Part shown: positions 23,806 through 37,090 of the stretch, piece after piece
Layout: the number at the start of each line of letters is the position of its first letter
Numbering within the stretch: position 1 is the first letter of the stretch
Assembly: GCA_027605045.1 (NCBI GenBank)
Contig: JAQFWX010000007.1
Location: 930,001 to 994,000 of the forward strand
DNA length: 64,000 nucleotides
Source: Phallus indusiatus
Taxonomy: Eukaryota; Basidiomycota; Agaricomycetes; Phallales; Phallaceae
Direction: 5' to 3'
Made by a program: the position numbers and the translations under genes
Notes under the pieces: generated by a model
What the model was told of the DNA's origin: nothing
Database searches by the model: none
What the model saw: only the letters and a program-made list of their open reading frames with translations

Positions 23806-25408
23806 TCAAGGATCGTATTCATATACGCCCGGATTCAACCCTAGCTCCCATTTACAGTTTTCGATGCGAGGATTTGACAAATTCTTCCACGTTTCGTCTT
23901 GAAAAATCTTCTGAAAAATACGTGTGCCATTGTAAATAGTATCCAATAGGAACATCATCTCTACATCCGTCTTTCCCAGAGTCTTCGGATCTAAATCAAC
24001 CCTTTCCATAAACTTGTATAACACACTGACGGCGCTGGGTGTAAACCTCCAAGGATAACCCTTCATTGGATACTTCTTTGAAATTCTGAGTGCGCCAAAG
24101 TCCAACGCACACTTCAAATCCTCGTCTCGCAGGATACTGAACTGTTGAGATACATCGTGAAGCCGAAAACCTTGACGTAGCATTTCACCGCGCACTTTCT
24201 TGTCGGTGAAGTGCACAGGTGCATAGGGGTCTAGAAATTCAGCTGACTCGGCAGGAACCGAGAGTAGGCGTTGTAATATTCCACGCGCGTATTTGTGGTC
24301 TTGGAGAGGTAGGTACTTCTCCGCGTCGACGACATGATATTTATACCCATACACGAACAAACCGACATCCAAATACAGTCTTTCTTCTTCGCCTTCTGTA
24401 GTAAAATATAACCAAAAGTGTTGATCCGGATTCTGAAGTTGTATTGGCGGCCCGTTGCTGCCTTCTTTAAGATATGATAGAATCCGATGGGGGTCCACAC
24501 GAATTTTACCACGACAAATTCCGAAATCTTGAATAGGCTTCCCAAGAAAATGAAGGCACGGCGGTATAGGAGTCTCCTGGGTCATCGAAAAAAACTCGAG
24601 CAAAACTGCTATGCCCATTCCCATAACTAAAGGAAGAATATGCCCATCTCGTGTAATCCTTCTCCACAGATATGCCCGTTGTTCCAGGTCAGAACACGTT
24701 GGAAACCAATCAAGCAAAGGGAAAGGTGATCGCGGCGGCTCCAGATTGGCCTCCTCCTTCTTCTTCCTAGTCGAGTACACCTTCTACAGAGGGAGAAGAT
24801 TAGTCAAACCTTGAGCAACGATAACATGAGATATACTTACCTTTTTCTTCAGGCGTTGGACGCGTTTGATGGGAAATTTTAAGCGAATGGGGTCTGAAGG
24901 ATAGGGGATAGGATGGCCGTCGCGATAGCGAACAACACAGGTTGAAGGATCTTCAGCGCGTGAATTGCCTGTACCGTTTCTATTCGGTGCATCTACGATT
25001 TCGTACCATAGAACTGGATGGGTGGTCAGGTGCTGCAGTCTAGTAAGTTCAGCAGCCCAGGCAATGAATGGGTACATTTGTCCCAGTTCCAGGTGAATAC
25101 GCGAAATACAAACTATGATGAATGAGGATTTGGGACGAAGAAAAGCCCTCGCGACTACTTACATTTGGGCCCATGAAGGATATCTTCGTTTCGACATTTC
25201 TCGGAGCAGTGGGCCCTCTTTCAAATATGTAAACGAGCGTGTGTTGGCATAAAAAGAAGAGGCTTACCATTGAACAATTTGGGCATATGATAAGGTCACC
25301 GCCACTCACTCCGCACTTTGAGCATGTGTTTAGAATTTGTTCCGGGGGATAGATCTCCGTTGGCTTTGATGACTTATTGTCGAAAATCATTGGAGTCTCA
25401 GACTTCAT
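23806..25408 (-). CDS. MYND-type zinc-finger protein
   Basis: Four exons (25408-25268, 25217-25163, 25112-24841, 24783-23806), 481 aa. The N-terminal zinc finger is split by the first two introns: CSKC and CPNC, then HCSEKC and HGPKFC. This fits C-x2-C...C-x2-C...C-x3-C...H-C of MYND fingers, but the last His-Cys spacing is one longer than usual. The rest (QMYPFIAWAAELTRLQHL, then a 326-codon exon) is a globular region common in agaric MYND proteins, with no enzymatic motif seen. MYND fingers bind proline-rich peptides, so a protein-interaction role is likely. The partner is unknown. Confidence 0.82.
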
Positions 25409-25516
25409 TGTTGAGAGAAAAGGGAGAAAGAGTCGCGTCGAATGCTTTTAAAGCCATGAACTTTTTTTAGATCTTACGTTCGTCCACAGCCGCTCATTGA
25501 TGTCAAGAACCTGGAC

Positions 25517-25852
25517 GTGAAAGGATTCCTAGGTCCACGTCCACAGACGGAGAAGCCGATGCCGAAAAAGAGATGGAAGGTCCACACAGAGGACAATACC
25601 GCTCCTGGATTATTGTGGTGTCAGGATGAGCTCTGGATGAGCCCCAGTCTTGTCGAGGTAGATTCAGAGAGCGGGGAGACATCGTTCGTTGTTGAGCAGC
25701 CCGGGCAGATTGAACAGGTATGTAGAACGCCTCTGACGTTTCGGGATGCCGGGAAGTGGAGGAAGCTTAAGAGGAGGATATCTCGCGGTGCAGTTGGGCG
25801 TTTCGGACCGTTGGACACGGACCATGCGGTGTGCGCGCTGAGTGGAAGTTGA
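25517..25852 (+). pseudogene. Coding-like fragment without a start codon
   Basis: A 111-codon open stretch whose frame begins with GTG, with no usable ATG at the front. It reads like real protein (KRWKVHTEDNTAPGLLWCQDE, then VDSESGETSFVVEQPGQIEQ), followed by a plausible donor CAG|GTATGT at 25718. No family is recognised. It may be a truncated gene remnant or an internal exon of an unmodelled gene divergent from the MYND gene. Confidence 0.3.
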
Positions 25853-26070
25853 CGTTGATCGATGATCCGCAAGTTCGCGCATGTGACATGTCGCGCGTCA
25901 CGTGTCCGGCACACTCACGCTGCACGCAAGAAAGTCAAACTTGAAGGTTGTATTTTTCCTCGACTATGAGACTAGATTCTCATAAAACGTTATTCATATC
26001 CGGTATTATCAAAAACGATCTAGGGATAGACACATGATTCGACTATTGCGCGACGTATCTAGACGGTGAT

Positions 26071-27433
26071 TTATCGCCGGGAGATATACAACGAGGAATC
26101 CCCGGAATATCCACCTTTTTTCGCTGATTGATGTAGATTCAATACTATATGTGTAGACTGTAAAAAAAATTTAAAAATGACGCTCACTTCCCCTTCGTCG
26201 TACTTACGCAGATGCTGCAAGCAGTAATGGCCCATCTGAATTCGGTTTCATCAATGATTAGTGTATTCAACATACTTTTCTGGAGTCTTACAAAAGAATA
26301 GAGAGCCCTATTGTTATCCGAGTATACATGTAGATACCGGCGAACAAAAAACAGACTAATTAATTAAACTTCATGTCAATAGAAGAAACAGGGACTGAGC
26401 TGTGCTCACAAAATAAAATGCAAAAAGTCCATGCTCCATCTCTGAAGAGCACCTTATACAGCTGCGAATGCGAAATACCACTTTTCCATGAAATATATTG
26501 CAAGTGTAGACATTTTGCCGCAATGCAGGTAAAAGCTATGGTTTGAAACAGGAGTCCAAGGAACCTTGAATATTTATTGGAAGAAGACCACTTTGGCAAT
26601 GCTCACAAGATAACTCACCACACAAACGCAATAATTCGGTCCTTTTTTTGGATGATACAGCTCCCAAACGATTCAGGAAAAGGCTGAAGAATTGAGTCGG
26701 GAACAATATGATATTTGGACGCGCCGATAACTACTAGAACAAAGACAGCAGTTTCGTTCAATATGAAAATCGTAAGGAGAAACCAAAGGACTCGTTTCGA
26801 GCAACCGTAAAACGCATATACTAGATCCATTTCATAATTGATAATTGGTCGATGCGGAGTATACAGAAAAATAAGACGTACCTCTTTGTATGAACAATAT
26901 ATTGGAGCAAGCTGCTATAACTATGGCAACAATGCCGACGAACCATATAATTCCCGAGCATAACGCGCCAATTCCTTTGATATTCACGTTGATGAAAAAA
27001 ACAAAGACAACTCCACTTGTAATTATCAGAAATCTTGAAATAATCGTTGACAAACGGTCAAAGGAAGACCTACGCCTGAAATACTCGGGGAAGGTATCGC
27101 ACGACCATATACAAGATTTTTACCGGGCTTGATTTGGATCTATGTGATTGGTACATAACAGTTTTTTCCGAAAGAGAAGGCACATACGGCCAAATAAACT
27201 CTACCTAATCCAGCGCTCAACATGTCAAATTATGATAGAAAGGTTAAATACGCTTACTTCCTCATCGAGAGTCAAGATGGTATACCAAATGATGCAGGTT
27301 GTGGTGGCGACTACGACATTTTATTATTTGCATGAGAAATAAAAACATTGAATTACTGACGCATATTATGTAGAACTTGGGAAAAGGCTGAAAGCTCTTG
27401 CACGACCATCTGGAACGCGTCAAGGTGCGACAT
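26071..27433 (-). CDS. DUF6533 multi-pass membrane protein (copy D)
   Basis: About ten exons, all with resolvable GT-AG junctions. Start MSHLDAFQMVVQEL. The DUF6533 core is TTCIIWYTILTLDEE, then VEFIWPSKSSPVKILYMVVRYL in a separate exon. Helices include FLIITSGVVFVFFINV, IIWFVGIVAIVIAACSNIL, VLWFLLTIFILNETAVFVL, FQTIAFTCIAAKCL and FLFAGIYMYTRI. The end STHIVLNLHQSAKK matches the terminal exon of copies A-C. It lies 9 kb from the A-C array on the other strand and has diverged from it. Function unknown. Confidence 0.82.
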
Positions 27434-30400
27434 GATACCGAGGAATGCTGGTCACGTTCCAAGGCACTGGATGAACTGAAGAGGTGGTTATGTAGCATTT
27501 CTTAGCGCGTGAGAAGTGGCTGCTAAGTAGTCTACATGGGCTCAATTCCTGGAATGAATGGGCCTAGGTAATTATTGAGGTCAGTTGCAAGTCCTAGTAG
27601 GAGTCATCAGAAAATGAAAATACAAGGGAAATGTATGATTAATCAAATTCTGCGACAAGTTCGAACCCAGATCACTAATTTCCTGTCTCGTCTCCCTTGA
27701 TGGTATCCTTGGTGGGATGGGGAACGAGCTGCTTGGAATCGCGGAGTAAAACCGCCAGATGAGCGGCCATCTTGTTCGGCGCGTCCGGACGGCATCATTA
27801 CTGAGATCTGGGGAGGGGGCGGGGGTCCTCAACGGGAGTGCTAGGACGCCCCGCCCAAGAGCGATGGTGATGAGGACAAGGGTATAGTAAGCTTTGGCGC
27901 CCGAGCTAAACAGGACGGCGGTGTTGCGCCGCGCTGGCGTCTCTTGTATGAAGTTTACTATTACTAGACGAACTCGGAAGCGGTCTACTGATAACCCTCA
28001 GAATACCCGAGATCAAGCATCAACGAATGTATCACGTTTCGAATTTTATTGTTGAGATGTTTCTCTGGCAAAATTCCAGTAAAAGCGAGTGTCACGATGT
28101 AGGAAATAACGGGGCTTCATATATCATAATCCAAATCCCCGACCTCAACGAGCCAAGATTCCTGTGTAGCTTGAGCCCTCAATGCATCAAATCATCCGTC
28201 ATCTAATTTGAGAAGATGATAACTTACAGATGACTTCGCTCTCGATCATCAAAAGCGACGTCAGATCAAATGATAAATTTTGAGGGTTACCCGGTCGTCC
28301 ATTAATTTTATTTAGTGACGATATTCGAGTTCTAACGAGGAATGGATTCTTTGTTCAGCTGAGTCAAACGCTCATAATAGTCTTGTAGAACTCAACGAAC
28401 AGAAAAAGGTTGATCATTAGCGACTGAGCCCGACGATGGTGGCATGAGAGAGTTTTAAAATGCCCACCGATACGACTTTCAAAAGGACGACTCTACTGCT
28501 AAAAAGTGGCGAGATTGTTTTTCGAAAATAATTCGGACATCTCACTTTTACCGTGTTTGCAACTTTTGTTCTGTTAGCCCCGAGTATTGTCGCGACCCGC
28601 CTTCATTTGATTCACCAGAGGCATCCACTGAAATCGACTTTTTACTATCATTCTCGATCTATGAAAGTCATAAAAAATGCTTTCACCACTCTAAAGCTAT
28701 ACTATCAAGCCTTTCTGTCGACAAATATCGCAACAAACGTCTGTTGAAATTCGCGGCACACCTCTCTTCTGGAGAATCTTATTCACGAACGGGAAAAGAC
28801 ACTTTCGGAGCAACATACATACTCCACAACACTGTTGAATTGTAAACCAGATGAACTATAATGGCGCATGCACACTCTAAAGGTATCGATGACGCTAGTC
28901 ATAAGGTAATCCTTTACCTCAGAAAAACTGACATACTTGCCAGGGTTATTGCTTCTTGATCCTTATCCACAGTTCCGAATCGCCAAGATACGTTCACAGG
29001 TGACGAGTGTCCACTGCTTAATGTACTTTTCCCTATGTTTAATCTGGATTTTCGGGGATATATTTTATGTTTTTTTCTTCTCATTTATGAGATGCTTCCA
29101 AGGTTGTGAATATTGTATTGTTTGTGCTGCCGTTCATATGAAGCCTACACTGAAAATTCGAGCCCAGTCATCCAAGTAGTCTCACGCAACAATAAAAAAT
29201 TGGCATAACAACCCTCCAAGCGAGCCGAAAACTGTCGGGCACCTCCTAGCTGAAATAGTACATACCTGGCGTCCTTTGTACCTATGTTTACAAACGTGCA
29301 CGGCACAATCCACATCTCATCGCCTTGAAAGGGTACCTTGACTCTAGCTTTGTGACTTGTCAAACAAAAACCCTGTAGGGTCCAAAGAGTTTACAAATGA
29401 GATTTCAATCGTTGAGTGCAATTGGCAATATCATTCCTAGTGCCATGTATTTGAAAATGCCTTACAAGGAAGCTGCCAGGTTCAGCAATGATAGGGCTTA
29501 TGATTTGATGGGGACATGGCGATACATATTTCGAAAGCTGTGAGTAATATTTTGAAAAAAATTGATCCCGAGTTGATTCAGAAGCAGCCGACTGTTAAGG
29601 ATATCGATCACAATACACGAAACAATTATCGAAGCTAAGTCTTACAACTTTCTGAGATTTACTACATCACGGTATAGTCGTTATCTACATTACATATATA
29701 TATATATATTTGGAAAGAGTTACAATTAAAGTCCACATTCAGCCATGATAGGCGATTTGAGAGTTAATCGCCATTTTCGTGATCTTTCTAAGATCATCTT
29801 CGTGGGAGTAGTTCTCATTAAAGTGTACTAGCTCGAAATTGAACATGGCAGCTTTCGGGCTTCGAAGAACGAGAATGTACATGCTGAAAGTGGAGCTTGG
29901 ATCTCACTTACCTAGGCCTCCTGTTCCGAACCGGGGGGAACCTCGTGCGCCATCTCAGATTCGGAGAAATTTTGAACCGCAAGGAGAATAAGGATTCTGG
30001 CTTTGGAACATCTTTTGAATACAGATACGCTTACGTTTTACGTATTTGGACTTTGTATGTATGGTCGCCGGCAGACAATGGAATTAATTTATGCAGGCAC
30101 CGCTTAGCTTCAAAACTGGATGTTGGCCGACATGGCTAAGTCATATATGTATCATCCTTTTCTGACCCTGCTCTTCTCGCCCGGTGCCGGTTGATTATCC
30201 GATAATCGACGATTTAAATGAATATGGAATGCAACGGCTGGGCATCCGAGTCCAGGTACGACATTGTCACCGATACGCATGAGCAATCGCGATGAAGTGT
30301 CCACTTTACTTTTGTAGCGAACCGCTTACGGGGGCTTACGGCCTCAATGACAACAACGGAAGATTCACACCAGCAGTTCGGTGCATTCCTGATTGTATCC

Positions 30401-33086
30401 TAAGGTTATTCTAGAGTTGCGCTGTACACATACATATATGACAATTGATAACCACCCACTTAATGGTTCTCAAAAGGTGAATTCAAGTGAAGCATGAAGT
30501 ATGCAAGTACTGTGTGAATAATGCACCTTTTCAAAGCTTGAATAATATCGCGTTTATCAGTAATGGGCTTTCCGAAACGGAATCCTTCAACAACTCACGC
30601 CATATATGTCGATCTAGATACCCGGTAAGAGACGGGGACAGGAAGCTGTCCGTCCTCATTGTCCAAAAAAGGATGACCTTGGCGAATCACATGAGCGTCT
30701 CAAGAATCCATAGAATTGAAAACCAAGATTTGGATTAACATCTTCTTGAATGGAGTGGTACGGAACGTATCGATGCTCGACATCCTGTTTCAATGATAAA
30801 TTTCAATCTCAAAAAGTTCCCAACTCGACGGGATGCAAAATTTAAACAATACCATTCATTTAAATATAATAAACTCGTATAATTAAACCGGTTATCTGAA
30901 TTGACTATGACGAAATTATGTGGTAGAGTACATATACGGCGGGCACTGAAATAAATATTTTTTGATGGGCATGTGCGGGGATAGTAATTCAGTCAACCCT
31001 GCAGGCATGAGGAGGACCCGCAAATCGCTTATCTCGGATAAGTAAAGGCTCAACGTGAAATCATCGGATGATTATCATATGTGTTTCGGAGTGCCTTCGC
31101 GCGAAATGTGTATTTAAATAAATTCGGTGAACGCATTCACAAGGTGTGTTTTGTTCTTCCGTTCAAGGTGGTGCGATGTTAGGGTAACCTTTCTTCATTG
31201 CAAAAATTCTCGCTGTTTTACAGCTAGGTATGTTGATTGATTCTAATTACGCAAAAAAATACTACCGTCGCTGCTGTTCTCTATTGTTTGATTACCGGTC
31301 CGGAAGCGTGCAGGCTCACACCATGCTTCTGTTACACATAAATCTTCAGGCTACGAGTTCGATTCTCATGTTTTGTACGAATATTAAGCCAGTTTGTTAT
31401 TACGTTTTGGATGGACAGTCATAGGTTGTAGCTGCCAGAAATATTTTTCATATACTAAGTTCTTAAACAAGATACCAGACTCAATATTCAGGAAGTGAAC
31501 TTTCTGTACCCTAAATCTCGAATCCGGTGGTTAGATCATCATGCTGCGAAATTAGTCACTATGAAAGATTCGCAATCCAATTACAACCGATGGAGTCCCT
31601 TCCCATGCTAGTATATACGTAGGAATTTAACCTCCACGCGCGTAACATCTAGGCCTCGTGTCCACTTCAATCGGAATGAACAAAAAGAGGGATTCAAAGC
31701 ACATCTTCCACTCGTGCGCCATAACTTCCTTGGAGCTCATTCTTTCCGAACGAGATGCGATATAAATAGAAAGAAAATAAGCTATGCTATGCATGTATGT
31801 ACACAGTCCCTTGAACCTTAATGTCCCTGCGAGGTCGGAGGCCATATACACAGGCCAGCCTGTCAATGGGCACGAGTTCCCTCGTTAGAGCCGTTACTTT
31901 AGCCCGGCCGTCAATCGGCCGTCGATGTTCAACGTCGTGTCCTTACGGTCATCTGGTCAAGCAACAAAATGACTTCTTGATTGGGACATCTGAGTTTATC
32001 TCACGCGTATCACCATACGAATCCGCACAGCAAGAAAGCCTTGATGAGCCTGGCTTGGAGAGTCGAGACGAGGATCTACTCCAGAGTCTTCTGTACTTTT
32101 CACGACTTTGTCATCCCTGATATTTTTAGTATATGGTACAATCAGGTTACTCATTGATCATATTTGGGATGATTAGTTTAAAACGAGCTATCCTGGGGGG
32201 GGATTTTTCAAGCTGTTGGTTCTCCAGGCAAGAGCATATGCATCGCTTCCGAATCGGGTAAGACCCAGCTGTACACGAGGCAAAACATTCTGCGTGTGTT
32301 ACGGTAAAAAATGGGAGTTGCTTCAAGCTGCCAGATTGATACCTCGGAAAAAGCTTTCCAAGTTGCGGACGGCATTATCATCTTTTTTTACGTATGTGTT
32401 CAATGAAGCAATGGATATCAGCTTTCAAATCTTTCAGGGTAAATGGCATCCATGAATCTCAATATCGGAGAGGTTTTGATGGAACACGGCGATTTATCGA
32501 GGGCTTCATGTCCGACAAAACATTTGAACCACATGATTTGTATTTTAGAACAAAGGAATGCTCGTTTCGGAGGAAAAACTGAAAATAGAAGCAAGATTCT
32601 CAGCTTCGTACATTTGCAATTTTAAGAAATTATTGATAATAATTCGAAGTCTGTTGCTGACACTGGACTGTCTTCCTAACTAATCAGCCTGGCGACCGAA
32701 AGACACAATCATATACAAACAGAAAGACAGACATACATATAGAAAACTCTCTTCTTGGTTAGAAATGTTGCTGGCATTGATATATGCAGGGTGCGCCAAC
32801 GAGGGCCAGAAGACATGCTTTTCGTATCGATCCTGCATGAGAACACTAATGCGTGGATTTGTGATATTACATCTTTAGCTAGGATATTCTTCCCACTGTT
32901 CCCGGTGATCATTGGCCACAGACGCTGTAAAACGTATTTAAGGAGAGAGGAAAATACACCTTGTTCTTCACTTTTAAGGTACTCCTTGAAGCAAGCCATC
33001 TTATCGCTCCTAAGGTAATCCATATTCCTGATTGATCGCTACTCGTTTTTCATAATATACCCCTGACACTGAAAAACAGATTCATT
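27434..33086. other. Long gene-poor region
   Basis: No gene was recognised in about 5.6 kb. Open frames are short and lack family, splice or signal-peptide support. The longest are 31821-32120 (+), with a coding-like acidic tail, and 32709-33023 (-, 104 codons) containing QGVFSSLLKYVLQRLW. A TA microsatellite lies at 29691-29712. Bases 32440-32560 and 35365-35440 share a diverged repeat (CATCCATG-AT-T, then ATGGA-CACGG-GATTT). The region looks like decayed repeat sequence. Confidence 0.4.
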
Positions 33087-33279
33087 ATGAAATTTAACAC
33101 TATCATCGCTGTTCTCTCTGCTTTATTCGCAGCTTCCCTCGTCGCTTCCGCCCCCTCTGTCGCTGACGAACCCGCATCTGGGTAAGCGTTTCAATTCCAA
33201 CCCAACATAAATATTTACTTATAAATGTGGTTTTAGGCCAACCTGCCCCGATGACCAGGAATGCCGTGGCAATACCTAA
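33087..33279 (+). CDS. Small secreted peptide, 45 aa
   Basis: Two exons (33087-33181 and 33237-33279) with a standard 55-nt intron (GTAAGC to TTTTAG). The precursor starts MKFNTIIAVLSALFAASLVA, a textbook signal peptide ending near ASA. A short mature part follows (PSVADEPASG, then PTCPDDQECRGNT) with two Cys that could form one disulfide. It is far shorter than most fungal effectors; similar tiny precursors with an intron near the signal peptide occur in agaric secretomes. It stands alone in a gene-poor, repeat-rich stretch, as small secreted proteins often do. Role unknown: a peptide signal or effector-like protein is inference. Confidence 0.65.
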
Positions 33280-36200
33280 GGCATGAATGTTCGGTTTTGA
33301 AAGAGGCCTTCCTGTCGGCTATAGTGTCTGGTTGATCACATAAATCAGACAGAGAATATGTAATTTTCTTTTGATTACTTTGTGCTTTGTTCTACTATGT
33401 CGTTGTCATAACATTGAAACTCGTTTTTTGTCTGCTTTATTTCTCTGTCAATGATCTCTTCAATGCATATCACTACCACGGCGATCGGCTGCAGCAAGTT
33501 CTCAGAAGATGAGTGTACGCAAGGTACTGTCCGACTCTTGATCAATCAGCGAAGCCGTTAACTCTATTAAGATCAGAAAACCCTCTACCCCTGGGTTTCC
33601 GTCCCCTCTGTAACAATTAAACTTGGAATATCTCTGTCTCTTATCTGAACGCAAAGTTCTTGTCTAATCGACAGATGGCCATAATCTAGGGTATACCCAT
33701 ACTGGTGTGGGCGGATGAGCTCGAAGTAGACTCATAGCTCAGACATGCTGTAACGATGATTCAACTAGCAAAAGACGAATAAGAGTTTATTGCGCATGTC
33801 AATGAAACCATTTCACAGATCATTGATTCGAATTTTCCATAGAATGTGTAATAAGAATGTGAATTGCCGATTATTTCAAGTTCTCTTCATACGACTAGAG
33901 AGCAGCGATGCCAGTGAGTGGAAAACTGTCATGAAAAATACAACATCAGTGAGATTAACACTTATTGTTGTTGTTGCTAGAAAAGAAAAAAAGAGACAGG
34001 CGCGTGAGGATTGTTATGCCTAGGCATGTCCCGCACTTGTAGACCACAGCGGGATTCGATCCGAAGACCTTCGATTGATTTGATTTAGGTACTTATTAGT
34101 ACCGCTGTGCTACGGCGCCCCTTATCATAAGCTCCTAGTTGAACCAATATATTACTCCCCTAGAAATTGTGATTTTACAAGACAATACCGTCCATTAGAT
34201 TTTGAAAGCCGGTCCACTGTCCAGAACAAAAAAAAAGATAGTATTTCGAAAATCGATACACCGTTCACGATACGCGCACGTAAGCGAGTCGGCGATGTAG
34301 ACGTTATTTCTCAAGTCCCAAAGGGTGTTTAGGACTAATTTAAAAGTTATATCCAGAGCGAATCGCGATGTGCTAAAAGCACCGGTCATAATCAACATTG
34401 TTAACGTGTTATAAGTCGCTTTACATAATGTGATGCGATTAACTTGCCCTCGTTGAGTATCGACTTCAATATTTCCATGACATAAAGATAAAGATCAGTA
34501 TTGTCGGTTAGACTACATCATTACCGATCTTCAAGGCTTCAATCGTCAGTAAGAAAGCTTATGAATTTTAGTTAAACTATTTATGCGACTATTCACGTTC
34601 TTGAAGCACAGCGCGGTAGCCTCTACACGTTGTCGAAATGGCTAAGGAAAGCCGAGCAGAGTGATGGTACATCGGAAACTTCCATCGATCATCGATCAAG
34701 CGAGGTTCAAGATACGTATACACTAACGAAATGTTTTATGCTTTCACGTATGTAGCTAACTCACTGATAAATGACAGTTACGATATACATTCATTGAGGC
34801 AGGTCAAATTCTAGCATTCTGCTCATTCGCATTCAACCTAAGCACTTTGGGAATTCGGCGTCTCGGTAAACATAGCGGGGAGGCATATAGCACATTGCCT
34901 CAAATCCAATATGCGTAACTCCAAGCCCAAATTATGTCCGCATGAAAATAATAAGTAAAAAGTCTAAGAATCCAGACCAAACAAGCTCGATGCAATGCTA
35001 TGTTCGTTTCAATACCGTGCGTACTTGAAGCTATGTCCGACATCTTTATGTATCGCTCCGAGGGCATGTACCAGTGGTATCTTTGTGTGGTAACTCTGTC
35101 TTCCTTGAAAAGAGGGAAGGTCCATATGAGCCTAGGCGTTCAGATGTTACTGGTTACAATTGAAGACAATGTTCCTCGGAGCTAGCAGATGACTAGTGAC
35201 TCTTTTGGAAAGTGCGAGTACCAGCTTTCCAAAAATTTGTAGCACTTGCCTCAAGTTGCCCTATTCGGACCGAGAGATCGGAGGATCAACATGACTTCCA
35301 AAACGTTATTCTGAACTCTTTTGGGTATGCACTTACGTGCAATTATTCAAGCCGAAGCGAAATGACATCCATGGATCTTGATGTCCGATGGAGCACGGTG
35401 ATTTGTCAATGAAAGCCTGATGATCGACAAAAGATAGAAAAATGTGGCAAAACGTGAGGCACACGAAATCAAAACATGCAAACAGACCGTCTGCCAATTT
35501 TCCTTCGCACAAGAAAAAAACTCGAGTCTAAAATTCGTACATCCTCAGTCCCGCCGTCTTTCTGATTGGCCTAATAGATTTCCATACAGATATAAGTGAT
35601 CTAGAGCCTATCGAGGATGTGATAAACATAGATGGCGGGTACACGCCTTACAACTTCGACCCTGCGCGAGGGAGAAATGAGCAGATCTAGGTAACGGACC
35701 GGTAGACTATTGCCGTGGCGTGGAACATGGCGAGATCGCGAGAATGTGACTTGTGCGCTGAGTGATTGGAAGTAAGGGAAACGATCCAAGGAGAGAAAAA
35801 CGCGGCCTACTTTCACGAGTACCCAAATCGCCAGTATGACAAGGTATTAGGCCTTTATCCTTTGCTCATCTCATTCATCTTATATTCGTCTGATTCCCCA
35901 ATGAGCGTTGAGGTCACAATCGCTGTTCTAACCTGATTCCACTCTGTTTTGTTCGCAATCCAAATCGCTGCAGCTGCTAACTCACCTGACGCAGGCCACG
36001 GTTATTTCTCTCCATTTCCAATGTACGGTACGTAAAAAATGGCCTCCCCGACGCTATAATCGTCCGGAACAATAAAATTCAGAATGTGGATGTCATGATC
36101 AATAGCTTTTCTTTACTCACTGGTGCTTTGTGTATATGATCACGCTTGTCCTAACGATTTACGCCGTTCTTTTTTTGTGTAAACCACGGTGTACACCACA

Positions 36201-36659
36201 GACGAGGCCGGATGTCCAGTGCACGTCAGCGTGTGGCTGTGGACACATTCTTCCGTGGTCAGTTTGAGGATCCGGCGATGATGTTCCTCGCATATTGTCC
36301 TCGTGAATTCACGGATCGTTTAAAAATGTAGGTATTTCCCAGAGCATTGTTGCATGTCCGAGCGGTGTCCATTGTGATGGCTATTGTTACCCCAGTAATG
36401 TCCTAATAGATTTGATTGTCCTGTGTGGAATGACTATTGTCCATTCCTGCACAATACTCGACGGCCCAATGTTCCGACCTAGGGTCCTTCGCTGGACATG
36501 AACAACTTATATTTGAAATGACATGTCTTGGTCCGTGGACGATCTGGTTCGCCTTCTGAAGAATGATATTGCAATTGAGTAAGCTTTGGGCAGATGTTCA
36601 GGCAATGTTTGGCTGAGATTCATGTATTATTTGATTGACAGCATTGGGACATGTACATA
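33280..36659. other. Gene-poor region
   Basis: No full gene is seen. A stretch at about 36203-36331 (+) reads as 43 open codons with coding character (VAVDTFFRGQFEDPAMMFLA) but has no start or family and is probably a remnant. A Pol III-type element at 34040-34125 is listed separately. Confidence 0.35.
34040..34125 (-). ncRNA. tRNA-like Pol III element (SINE head or tRNA pseudogene)
   Basis: On the minus strand TAGCACAGCGG (34112-34102) fits the tRNA A-box and GGATCGAATCC (34062-34052) fits the B-box with one mismatch. They are about 40 nt apart, within Pol III range. The 5' part GGCGCCGTAGCACAGCGGTA looks like a tRNA acceptor and D-arm. However, the T-stem pairs poorly and no 3' acceptor strand complementary to GGCGCCG follows, so it is not an intact tRNA. 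A tRNA-derived SINE or decayed tRNA gene fits best. Confidence 0.4.
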
Positions 36660-36955
36660 ATCTCTAGGTAGCGATACAGAGACCTCCGTCATGACTGAAC
36701 TTTAGCATGTCATGACATCTGACGAAGAATTTTGCATCATTTTTTATACAGGAATGAGTTGTTTAGATGATGTATAGGTAGCGTTACTGAGACCTCCGTC
36801 ATGACTGAACTTAAATATGTCATGACATCCGATAAAGAATTTTGCATCATTTCTGATACAGGAATGGGTGGTTTAAATGAAGCATGGGGAGCATTACTGA
36901 GACGTCAGTGTCACTTAATTTGAAACACGTCATGACATCGGGATGAGCGTTATGC
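36660..36955 (+). repeat. 110-bp tandem repeat, about 2.7 units
   Basis: Units start near 36668, 36778 and 36888. Each has GAGACCTCCGTCATGACTGA (less exact in the third) and ends with TTTTGCATCATTT and ACAGGAATG. Unit length is close to 110 bp. The embedded GTCATGAC is palindromic. It sits just outside the transposon-like element to its right. Confidence 0.85.
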
Positions 36956-37090
36956 AATGTCTCCTATAGTGTGCGTATCATTTTTCTCATTGTTATTCTC
37001 AGGATTCAGTCAATTTTGGCTGTTATTTGGTCACACGACAATATTAAGTATTAAAAAATGTGTTGTTTATTGGTTAAGTAAATGTGTGGA

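Noticed and set aside
31300..31400. Possible tRNA T-arm (GAGTTCGATTCTC) near 31363
   Set aside because: No A-box or matching acceptor stem lies at the right distance upstream, and the stem is only about three pairs.
36640..36960. CRISPR-like array
   Set aside because: Units are about 110 bp and directly tandem, with no short repeat/spacer alternation; the genome is eukaryotic.
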